From the NCBI GenBank assembly GCA_017452115.1, contig JAFTNB010000142.1, positions 1-5,108 of the forward strand: DNA of 5,108 bases. The letters are read 5' to 3'. This stretch comes from Alphaproteobacteria bacterium (GTDB lineage Bacteria; Pseudomonadota; Alphaproteobacteria; RF32; CAG-239). This document shows positions 1-5,108 of the stretch, in pieces. The first letter of the stretch is position 1. Each line of letters begins with the position of its first letter. The position numbers and the translations under genes are program-made. Under the pieces are notes generated by a model. The model was not told where the DNA came from and ran no database searches. It saw nothing but the letters and a program-made list of their open reading frames with translations.

Positions 1-186
1 AATGAAGTTCAGCCGGATATATTTTTTGTAAATGAAGATGGAGATAAGCTGGATAAGAGAGAACTTTGCAAGCAGAAAGGAATTGAATATAAGGTTGGTA
101 AGCGTGTGCCTTTTGCTGGTTTGCCTATTCGCTCAACAACGGCAATCAGAAATGAAATGAAGCAAACATTACTCAATGAAAAATAG
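1..186 (+). CDS. C-terminal fragment of a nucleotidyltransferase-like (cytidylyltransferase-type) protein
   Basis: The reading frame is open from the first base and ends at TAG 184-186, giving 61 residues; the start lies left of the window. Visible pieces are a hydrophobic strand followed by an acidic turn (DIFFVNEDGD, residues 6-15), a short helix with KRELC, and then a Gly-Leu-Pro-Ile-Arg-Ser-Thr-Thr-x-Ile-Arg run (residues 46-56). The last run resembles the C-terminal RTxGISTTxI-type motif of glycerol-3-phosphate cytidylyltransferase and related adenylyl/cytidylyltransferases of the HIGH-containing nucleotidyltransferase superfamily, where it contacts the nucleotide. The catalytic N-terminal HxGH region is not in view, so the assignment rests on this C-terminal motif. 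If right, the enzyme would activate a phosphorylated small molecule as a CDP- or ADP-derivative in the cytoplasm; the substrate cannot be named. The next gene begins 18 bases downstream on the same strand, suggesting one transcript. Confidence 0.6.
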   Translation, partial: NEVQPDIFFVNEDGDKLDKRELCKQKGIEYKVGKRVPFAGLPIRSTTAIRNEMKQTLLNEK

Positions 187-194
187 TCTTTAGC

Positions 195-199
195 GGAGA
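195..199 (+). promoter_or_regulatory. Shine-Dalgarno site of the alpha/beta-hydrolase gene
   Basis: GGAGA lies five bases before the ATG at 205, inside the 18-base gap after the upstream stop. It supports this start over later in-frame methionines. Confidence 0.7.
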
Positions 200-204
200 A
201 TAAT

Positions 205-1149
205 ATGGAAAAACCTCGCAAAATTTATCAACTTCATGATTTGTTTGAGGAAGCAGATAAAATTGATACTGAATTGTTGTGGGATGCATATTCAAAAGAC
301 AATATTGAGTTTGAATATACTCCCAAAAATCCAGAGAATAAAAAAATTGCGGTGGTGTATTTTTCGAGTAATGGTTTGTATTGGCGCGGCAAAACAAATT
401 TTCAAACCAGAGTGATTGAGCAAAATCGTTATGAATGGAAAAAGAATAAACTTAAAAATGCTGATTTGCATATTTTTGTGCGTGATGTATGGTGTCGGTA
501 TTATTTTTACGGTATAAATAATCAAGTTGACAGTATTGTCAAACTGGCAGAATTAATTAAAGAAAAAACTCAAGGTTATGCCAAAGTGATTATGATTGGC
601 TCCAGTGCCGGCGGTTATGCCGCAACTTTAATTGGGAGTTTAAATCAAGCTGATTATGTGTTGTCGTTTTCCGGTCAATTTGATGTTGAAGCCTTTGATA
701 AATATTGTTATGAAGCAAACGGGCAAGCTTATAAAGAAGATAAATATATGCTTAAAGGGCAAGAGTTGTCTGAAAGAAAGCAATATTTACAAATTGCAGA
801 TTATGTGAAGAATGCTGATGTTCCGATATATTATTTTGTCGGTAATTATAATCAAGCAGATGTTCATGATTGTCAGATAGCGATGTCTTTGCCGAATGTG
901 AGAGTGTTTAGGTTTAATAATAAAAAACACGGAATGCCAATAGATAAAAGATGTTTGACGGATTTAATTAATATGAATAAAAACGATTTGGAACAAATTC
1001 ATGCACTGTTTCGGGGCAGAGTTGTCAGTTGGAATGAGTTTGGTTTTCGAGTCAGCGGGCTGAAATATGTTTTTGCAGTATTACGTAATTGGGCGAAGTC
1101 GTTGGAAGTTATTTTTAGGAATTTGCGTAATAAGCTTGAAAAATTATAA
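205..1149 (+). CDS. Alpha/beta-hydrolase-fold protein of unknown substrate
   Basis: This is a complete 314-residue protein. The start is the ATG at 205, preceded by GGAGA at 195-199 with five bases of spacing. I do not recognise a named family, but the fold signature is clear. A hydrophobic beta strand (KIAVVYFSS, about residues 47-55) is followed by a nucleophile elbow, VIMIGSSAGGYAA (residues 128-140), whose G-x-S-x-G centres on Ser134. A further strand, PIYYFVGN (207-214), is followed by Asp219 and Asp222 as acid candidates, and His242 in NNKKHGMP is the likely catalytic histidine. There is no signal peptide, so it is probably cytoplasmic. The last 40 residues or so are basic and hydrophobic (repeated F/V/L with R/K), which could bind a membrane or a partner. 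It follows a nucleotidyltransferase-like gene by 18 bases, a pairing that could fit a surface-glycan or small-molecule modification locus. Esterase, deacetylase and acyltransferase roles are all possible. Confidence 0.72.
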   Translation: MEKPRKIYQLHDLFEEADKIDTELLWDAYSKDNIEFEYTPKNPENKKIAVVYFSSNGLYWRGKTNFQTRVIEQNRYEWKKNKLKNADLHIFVRDVWCRYYFYGINNQVDSIVKLAELIKEKTQGYAKVIMIGSSAGGYAATLIGSLNQADYVLSFSGQFDVEAFDKYCYEANGQAYKEDKYMLKGQELSERKQYLQIADYVKNADVPIYYFVGNYNQADVHDCQIAMSLPNVRVFRFNNKKHGMPIDKRCLTDLINMNKNDLEQIHALFRGRVVSWNEFGFRVSGLKYVFAVLRNWAKSLEVIFRNLRNKLEKL

Positions 1150-1188
1150 AATTGTGGTATTTTGCCCGTAAGTTGAATTTGATAATTT

Positions 1189-1195
1189 AGGAAAG
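1189..1195 (+). promoter_or_regulatory. Shine-Dalgarno site of gltX
   Basis: AGGAAAG ends eight bases before the ATG at 1204, an ordinary spacing. It fixes the gltX start upstream of the N-terminal extension, so the extension is likely translated. The 54-base gap it sits in shows no terminator hairpin and no convincing -35/-10 pair. Confidence 0.65.
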
Positions 1196-1203
1196 ATAAG
1201 AAA

Positions 1204-2862
1204 ATGGCTTTGAGTGATGAAATTGTTGACCGCTTAATGGGTGAGGGGATTCCGTCTGTTGAAGAAATTGAGAAAAAATATCCTCCGCGTATGTTGTCAG
1301 AAGGACAATGTGTGACTCGTATTGCTCCCAGTCCGACCGGATTTATGCATTTAGGCAGTGTGTATGCGGCTTTGATTTCGGAAAGAGTTGCTCACCAGTC
1401 CGGTGGTGTATTTATGTTGCGTATTGAGGATACTGATACCAAGCGTGAAGTTGAAGGTGCGGCAGAGTTTATTATTAAAGCACTTGGGGATTTTGATTTG
1501 AAATTTGATGAAGGTCCGCTGAATGATAAACAAGAAGTCGGTAGTTACGGACCTTATGTTCAGAGTCAAAGAAAGGAAATTTATCAGGCTTATATTAAAG
1601 AATGGCTTAAAAAAGGTTTGGCTTATCCTTGTTTTTGCAGTGAAGAAGAAATTGATGCAATGCGTGAGCGTCAATCAAAAACCGGAGGTCGCCCAGGGTA
1701 TTATGGGATGTGGGCAAAATGTCGTAATTTGAATGAAGAGCAAATTAAGGCTAATCTTGATGCCGGAAAACCATTTGTTATTCGTTTCCGTTCTCCGGTG
1801 AAATATATGTATAAAATTGCAATTGAAGATGTGTGCCGTGGAAAGCGTTTCTTTCCTGAAAATGATTTGGATATTGTGATTATGAAATCAGATAAGCTGC
1901 CGACTTATCACTTTGCTCATTTAGTGGATGATCATTTAATGGGAACAACGCATGTTTTGCGTGGTGATGAGTGGTTGTCTTCTTTGCCGTTGCATATTCA
2001 ACTATTTCAAGTTATGGGGTGGAATCCTCCAAAATACGGACATATTGCACCAATTCAAAAACTTGAAGATGAAGCACGCCGTAAGTTAAGTAAACGGAAA
2101 GATCCTGAAGCTAATATCGCTTTTTATGGTGAAAAGGGTTATCCGAAAGAAGTGGTGATTAATTATTTGATGAATTTGGCAAATTCTGATTTTGAGGATT
2201 TTATCAGAGCTAATCCGGATAAAAATTATCGTGATTTTGAATTCAAAATTGAACGTTTGAATAACAGCGGTCCGCTTTTGGATTTTGTAAAGTTAGAGAA
2301 TATCAGTAAGGAATTTATCGCAACTTTAAGTGCTGATGAATTATATGACCGCTTATATGATTGGGCGGTGAAGTATGATAGAAATTTGCAAAAATTAATG
2401 GATGAGAAATCTAATTATTTTAAGCAAATTCTGAATATTGAACGAGGCAATTGTGATAGAGTTCGTAAGGACTATTATATGATGTCGGCAATTTATCCGG
2501 AGATTAAATATTTCTTTGATGATGAATTTAAGTTGACGGCAGAAGATGTATTTGAGCTTTTACCTAATTTATCTCGTGATGATGTTAAATTTATTGCGGA
2601 TGAATATGTCAACTTGTATAATCCGGCGGATAGCAAAGAAGAATGGTTTGCCAAGGTAAAAGAATTTGCATTGGCTAATGGTTATGCTAAAAATGCCAAA
2701 GAAATTACGAAAAATCCGGAAATGGCTTACAAAGGTACGGTTTCTGATGTGGCGACAGTGTTGCGTGTATTGATTACAGGACGTAGAGAAAGTCCTGATT
2801 TGTACTCGATTATGCAGGTGATTGGGAATGAAAGAGTGATTTCTCGTTTGAAACTTATATAA
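1204..2862 (+). CDS. gltX: Glutamate--tRNA ligase, long form (552 residues)
   Basis: Glutamyl-tRNA synthetase is a cytoplasmic class I enzyme that charges tRNA-Glu with glutamate using ATP. A leader of about 36 residues containing KYPPR (25-29) precedes the catalytic Rossmann domain. That domain opens with TRIAPSPTGFMHLG (38-51), whose HLGS is the HIGH motif. Further landmarks are LRIEDTDTKRE (72-82), a zinc-type CxC at Cys143/Cys145 with Cys173 downstream (I cannot assign a fourth ligand), YHFAHLVDDHLMGTTHVLRGDEW (235-257), and KLSKR (294-298) as the KMSKS loop. The all-helical anticodon-binding part fills the C-terminus and ends in LITGRRESPDLYSIMQVIG. Escherichia coli GluRS has 471 residues, so this is about 80 longer. 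The leader and tail resemble the roughly 550-residue form I know from clostridia and relatives, which may mean horizontal origin. Whether it also charges tRNA-Gln cannot be told from sequence. It is followed by a strong terminator. Confidence 0.96.
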   Translation: MALSDEIVDRLMGEGIPSVEEIEKKYPPRMLSEGQCVTRIAPSPTGFMHLGSVYAALISERVAHQSGGVFMLRIEDTDTKREVEGAAEFIIKALGDFDLKFDEGPLNDKQEVGSYGPYVQSQRKEIYQAYIKEWLKKGLAYPCFCSEEEIDAMRERQSKTGGRPGYYGMWAKCRNLNEEQIKANLDAGKPFVIRFRSPVKYMYKIAIEDVCRGKRFFPENDLDIVIMKSDKLPTYHFAHLVDDHLMGTTHVLRGDEWLSSLPLHIQLFQVMGWNPPKYGHIAPIQKLEDEARRKLSKRKDPEANIAFYGEKGYPKEVVINYLMNLANSDFEDFIRANPDKNYRDFEFKIERLNNSGPLLDFVKLENISKEFIATLSADELYDRLYDWAVKYDRNLQKLMDEKSNYFKQILNIERGNCDRVRKDYYMMSAIYPEIKYFFDDEFKLTAEDVFELLPNLSRDDVKFIADEYVNLYNPADSKEEWFAKVKEFALANGYAKNAKEITKNPEMAYKGTVSDVATVLRVLITGRRESPDLYSIMQVIGNERVISRLKLI

Positions 2863-2883
2863 GTTTAATTTCGGTATTTTATG

Positions 2884-2925
2884 AAAAGTGTTATAGAAAG
2901 ATAATGTTTTCTATAACACTTTTTT
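2884..2925 (+). terminator. Rho-independent terminator of gltX, probably bidirectional
   Basis: A perfect 16-bp inverted repeat pairs 2884-2899 (AAAAGTGTTATAGAAA) with 2908-2923 across an eight-base loop (2900-2907). It starts 22 bases after the gltX stop. The right arm runs into a T-run (2920-2925), giving termination on the + strand. The left arm begins with AAAA, which reads as TTTT on the - strand, so the same stem could also stop any transcript arriving from the leftward waaA-lpxK-ogt operon. Confidence 0.88.
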
Positions 2926-2940
2926 ATTAAATGCCTTACA

Positions 2941-2963
2941 GAAAACCCCCGATTTATCGGGGG
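2941..2963 (-). terminator. Probable terminator of the leftward waaA-lpxK-ogt operon (hairpin A)
   Basis: The arms 2946-2952 and 2957-2963 form a perfect 7-bp GC-rich stem (CCCCCGA/TCGGGGG) closed by a TTTA loop. On the - strand the stem is followed directly by TTTTC (complement of 2941-2945), the expected terminator layout. It lies about 100 bases beyond the ogt stop. On the + strand no T-run follows, so it is oriented for the leftward transcript. It is also the left member of the five-hairpin block, so its primary role could instead be as part of a repeat. Confidence 0.6.
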
Positions 2964-3060
2964 CTGAATGCAAAGGTATGTTAGATACCGTCTCCACGCC
3001 AACGAGCGTGGTCAAACCGAAGGTTTGTATCCTTGATAGAACCCCGAGTTTACTCGGGGA
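2941..3060. repeat. Block of five consecutive hairpins (possible palindromic intergenic element or structured RNA)
   Basis: Five perfect stem-loops stand side by side. A is 2946-2963 (7 bp, loop TTTA). B is 2975-2989 (GGTAT/ATACC, loop 5). C is 2994-3011 (CCACGC/GCGTGG, loop 6). D is 3013-3027 (CAAACC/GGTTTG, loop GAA). E is 3042-3059 (CCCCGAG/CTCGGGG, loop TTTA). The block has 61 G or C in 120 bases (51%), against 13 of 60 just left and 15 of 60 just right. A and E share the CCCC...TTTA...GGGG plan and an upstream AGAA, are in the same orientation, and sit 96 bases apart. No open reading frame of note runs through the block. REP/BIME-like repeats, a non-autonomous MITE-like element and a noncoding RNA are all compatible; the strand is undetermined. 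Confidence 0.6.
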
Positions 3061-3063
3061 TAT

Positions 3064-3525
3064 CTATTTATAGAATGATTTTTCTAATTTGAGCAATGCT
3101 TCTTTGATGTTTAATCCTGAAGCATATCCAGTGAGCGCACCGTTTTTACCAATAACTCGATGACAAGGAATGATAATTGCAATGTGATTGCGGTTGTTGG
3201 CCATTCCTACTGCTCGGCAAGCTTTGGCATTGTGTATGTTTTGGGCGATATCCTGATAACTTCTGGTTTCTCCGTAAGGGATGTTTTGTAATTCTTTCCA
3301 TACACGTAGTTGAAAATCCGTGCCAATTGGTTTGAGTGGTATGTCAAAAATTTGACGTGTTTGGTTAAAATATTCAGATAATTGTTTGATTGTTTTGATT
3401 AATACAGGTGATTGCACATCAGTGCTTTCTTTATTTTGTTGGGAAAAATCTAATCTGATGATGAAATTGTCTTTTTCTATAATTTCAATCATTCCAAGAG
3501 GAGATTTCCAATAAGCCGTATTCAT
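3064..3525 (-). CDS. ogt: Methylated-DNA--protein-cysteine S-methyltransferase (O6-alkylguanine-DNA alkyltransferase)
   Basis: This DNA repair protein removes the alkyl group from O6-alkylguanine (and O4-alkylthymine) by transferring it irreversibly to its own cysteine. It has 153 residues, normal for the Ogt type without an Ada domain. An N-terminal ribonuclease-like domain (YWKSPLGMIEI, 5-15) leads into the winged-helix part. That part carries FQLRVWKELQNIPYGETRSY (71-90), RAVGMAN (104-110) with Arg104 as the expected base-flipping finger and Asn110 as the hinge, the active site IPCHRVIG (119-126) with Cys121, and the closing GYASGL...K..LL.LE segment (133-148). His114 stands where the family usually has Pro in the NRNP segment. 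The ATG overlaps the TGA of lpxK (ATGA at 3522-3525) and no strong ribosome site precedes it, so translation is probably coupled to lpxK. An Ogt versus AdaB-like name is a matter of convention. Confidence 0.93.
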   Translation of the reverse strand: MNTAYWKSPLGMIEIIEKDNFIIRLDFSQQNKESTDVQSPVLIKTIKQLSEYFNQTRQIFDIPLKPIGTDFQLRVWKELQNIPYGETRSYQDIAQNIHNAKACRAVGMANNRNHIAIIIPCHRVIGKNGALTGYASGLNIKEALLKLEKSFYK

Positions 3526-4478
3526 TTTTTTACTCTATTAATAATAAATTCGATTAAAGCTTGCTGATTTTCCCATTTAATACAGATTTCCAAAACATGA
3601 AAATATTGTTGCAGATGCTGGGGAATTTTTACAAAGTCTTTGGAAGTGGTATATAGTATGGCATCTTGTTGTTGAGCTTTATTAATAAGCTGATTTAATT
3701 CTGCTTCATTGTAATAGTGGTGATCAGGAAAATCATTGGTTTCCAGTAGATGAAATCCACACTCTTTTAGGGAATTATAAAATTTTTGCGGATTACCGAT
3801 ACCGGCAAAAGCGATAACTTTTTTGTTTTTAGTATTTTGTGGCTGCGGTTTAATTTTTCCGCAAAAACAAGGAAGACTGAATCTTTGCTGAAGGTTGTAT
3901 TTATCTTCTCCGATAATAATTATGGCATCAGCCCGCTTTAATCCTTCGGTAATATTTTCACGTAAAGGTCCGGCAGGAATACAAAACTCATTCCCGACGC
4001 CAAAACTTCCGTCAAAAACCAAGAAAGATAAATCTTTATATAATGTAGGATTTTGAAATCCATCATCCATAATGATGATGTCGGCTCCATTATTAATAGC
4101 TGTATTTGCTCCAGCGAATCTATCAGGATTAACAACAACAGGAGCTTGTTGAGCAAGCAGCAAAGGTTCATCTCCACATTGTTGTGGGGTATGTAGAGAA
4201 CTGTTTACCAGAATATTTTTTAAGCTGCCTCCGTAACCACGAGAAACAAAAAATGGAGTTAAACCTTGTTGTTGTAATAGTGAGGCAATAGAGATTGCAA
4301 CGGGGGTTTTTCCAGTTCCGCCGGCGGTTAAATTACCAATGCAAATTACAGGAACAGAAACTTTACGGCTTGTTTTATATTTAAGCCGAAGGTGAGTGAC
4401 AAATCCATACATATAACCAAATGGAGATAATAACAAAGAAATAAAATTTTTGTTTTTCCAGTGATTTGGCGTCTTCAT
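3522..4478 (-). CDS. lpxK: Tetraacyldisaccharide 4'-kinase
   Basis: LpxK phosphorylates the 4' position of the tetraacyl disaccharide 1-phosphate with ATP, making lipid IVA, the sixth step of lipid A synthesis, at the cytoplasmic face of the inner membrane. The 318 residues match the usual family length. The N-terminus has the amphipathic, membrane-associating helix (NFISLLLSPFGYMYG, 11-25). The P-loop is IGNLTAGGTGKTP (47-59) with Lys57 and Thr58. Family blocks follow: SRGYGG (79-84), GDEP (102-105), the Walker B-like MDDGFQN (137-143) with Asp138/Asp139, PAGPLRE (168-174), FAGIGNP (224-230), DHHYY (252-256) and TTSKDFVK (277-284). The start ATG at 4478 follows the waaA stop TAA with no gap; AAAGG about ten bases upstream, within waaA, is a weak ribosome site. 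The stop overlaps ogt by four bases. This is a middle gene of a leftward operon. Confidence 0.96.
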   Translation of the reverse strand: MKTPNHWKNKNFISLLLSPFGYMYGFVTHLRLKYKTSRKVSVPVICIGNLTAGGTGKTPVAISIASLLQQQGLTPFFVSRGYGGSLKNILVNSSLHTPQQCGDEPLLLAQQAPVVVNPDRFAGANTAINNGADIIIMDDGFQNPTLYKDLSFLVFDGSFGVGNEFCIPAGPLRENITEGLKRADAIIIIGEDKYNLQQRFSLPCFCGKIKPQPQNTKNKKVIAFAGIGNPQKFYNSLKECGFHLLETNDFPDHHYYNEAELNQLINKAQQQDAILYTTSKDFVKIPQHLQQYFHVLEICIKWENQQALIEFIINRVKK

Positions 4479-5108
4479 TTAAATAAAACCTTTAACTTTA
4501 CTTACAATACCATCAAGAACTTTTGCTTCTCCGGTTGCCCAATTATAAGCAAGGCTGCGCTTGGCATCGAGCAAGTCCGGATTGGATAATAGATGTCCGA
4601 CTGTTTCTTCAAGTTTTTCGCTGTCACTTACTTGAATAATGGCATCGGCTTTTTTGGCACGATTCATGGCATCCGTAAAATTGTGCATGTGTGGACCGAC
4701 AACTACGGCGTTACGAAAGCGTGATGGTTCCATAAAGTTTTGCCCACCGTGAGGAATTAATGAACCGCCAATAAAAATTAAAGGGGCAATTGTATACCAT
4801 AAACCGAGTTCTCCAATTGTATCTGCAATGTAAATATCTGTTTCCGATGTGACTTTTTCTCCAGCAGAACGTAATGCTGTTTTTAAGCCAAGCACATTGA
4901 CAGCATCTTGAATTTCTTTACCACGATGCGGATGCCGTGGAGCAATTAAGGTAAATAAATCCGGTATTTGTTTTTTGAGATTTTTATGAACTTGAGCAAT
5001 TCGTATTTCTTCATCATTGTGGGTGGAGCTGGCACACCAAATAGTTCTTTCTCCAATTTGTTGTTGAATTTCAGCTAGTTTTTCTTCATTAACAGGAGGG
5101 TTGAATCC
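4479..5108 (-). CDS. waaA: 3-deoxy-D-manno-octulosonic acid (Kdo) transferase, C-terminal half, cut by the window edge
   Basis: WaaA (KdtA) transfers one or more Kdo residues from CMP-Kdo to lipid IVA at the cytoplasmic face of the inner membrane. The frame is open from the right edge (5108) to TAA at 4479-4481, giving 209 residues, about half of the usual 420-430. An internal GTG at 4895 is not the start, because the similarity continues upstream of it. Visible family blocks, numbered from the edge, are RTIWCASSTHNDEE (21-34), LIAPRHPHRG (54-63), YIADTIGELGLWY (93-105), IFIGGSLIPHGGQNFMEPSRF (111-131) and VVVGPHMHNF (135-144). Together they form the CMP-Kdo-binding half of a GT-B glycosyltransferase (family GT30). 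Mono- or bifunctionality cannot be judged from this half. The lpxK ATG begins at the base after the stop, indicating a shared transcript; the operon start lies right of the window. Confidence 0.95.
   Translation of the reverse strand, partial: GFNPPVNEEKLAEIQQQIGERTIWCASSTHNDEEIRIAQVHKNLKKQIPDLFTLIAPRHPHRGKEIQDAVNVLGLKTALRSAGEKVTSETDIYIADTIGELGLWYTIAPLIFIGGSLIPHGGQNFMEPSRFRNAVVVGPHMHNFTDAMNRAKKADAIIQVSDSEKLEETVGHLLSNPDLLDAKRSLAYNWATGEAKVLDGIVSKVKGFI

Noticed and set aside
9..525. Short leftward reading frames opposite the first two genes.
   Set aside because: They lie antisense to supported coding sequence, have low-complexity hydrophobic translations, and show no family motif or ribosome site.
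1151..1200. A promoter for gltX in the gap after the hydrolase gene (TTGCCC at 1162 and GATAAT at 1181).
   Set aside because: The spacing between the two boxes is about 13 bases, too short for a sigma-70 promoter, and AT-rich gaps give such boxes by chance.
1351..1732. Reading frames of 107 (-) and 69 (+) residues inside gltX.
   Set aside because: They overlap the conserved GluRS catalytic domain in other frames and show no recognisable domain.
2971..3035. A tRNA or tRNA-like cloverleaf in the hairpin block.
   Set aside because: There is no 7-bp acceptor stem, no GTTC-type T-loop and no seven-base anticodon loop; the stems sit in a row rather than inside one closing stem.
2941..3060. A CRISPR array.
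   Set aside because: There are only two related hairpins, they are not identical, and there is no regular repeat-spacer periodicity or cas gene.
3938..4177. A 79-residue leftward frame inside lpxK.
   Set aside because: It is a frame-shifted reading of the lpxK Walker B and PAGPLRE region, which is intact in the lpxK frame.
4479..4895. A short waaA starting at the GTG at 4895, or a truncated pseudogene.
   Set aside because: The frame stays open to the window edge, and the upstream 71 residues contain conserved WaaA blocks, so this is an edge cut rather than a short gene.

Overview
The window suggests an AT-rich Gram-negative bacterium. Two consecutive lipid A/LPS core genes (waaA and lpxK) require an outer membrane with Kdo-lipid A. 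The low GC, the waaA-lpxK pairing and the general protein style would fit a host-associated alphaproteobacterium, but that placement is inference from family knowledge and no search was run. No phage, insertion sequence, CRISPR array, tRNA or rRNA is visible.

Layout: the left half reads rightwards (+). It starts with the 3' end of a nucleotidyltransferase-like gene (1-186). After 18 bases comes a complete alpha/beta-hydrolase-like protein of unknown substrate (205-1149), and after 54 bases a long-form glutamyl-tRNA synthetase, gltX (1204-2862). The right half reads leftwards (-). It is a tight cluster of waaA (cut by the window's right edge), lpxK and an ogt-type O6-alkylguanine-DNA alkyltransferase. 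The waaA stop TAA is followed directly by the lpxK ATG, and the lpxK stop shares an ATGA with the ogt start. The two gene sets converge on 2863-3063.

The convergent gap of about 200 bases is the most distinctive part of the window. It holds a 16-bp perfect inverted repeat with T-runs on both sides (a probable bidirectional terminator). Next to it lies a 120-base block at 51% GC (61 of 120 counted) between flanks of 22-25% GC, containing five consecutive perfect hairpins. The two outer hairpins are related in sequence (CCCC stem, TTTA loop) and sit 96 bases apart in the same orientation. The outermost left one also looks like a terminator for the leftward operon. The block may be a REP/BIME-like or MITE-like intergenic repeat, or a structured RNA; the sequence alone does not decide.

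Functionally, waaA and lpxK carry out the last steps of Kdo2-lipid A assembly: lpxK phosphorylates the disaccharide at 4', then waaA adds Kdo. The ogt gene is a DNA repair passenger that probably shares their transcript. The left-hand pair (nucleotidyltransferase plus hydrolase) could belong to a surface-glycan or small-molecule modification locus extending beyond the left edge. gltX is a housekeeping gene whose N-terminal style and length resemble Firmicutes GluRS more than the usual proteobacterial form.
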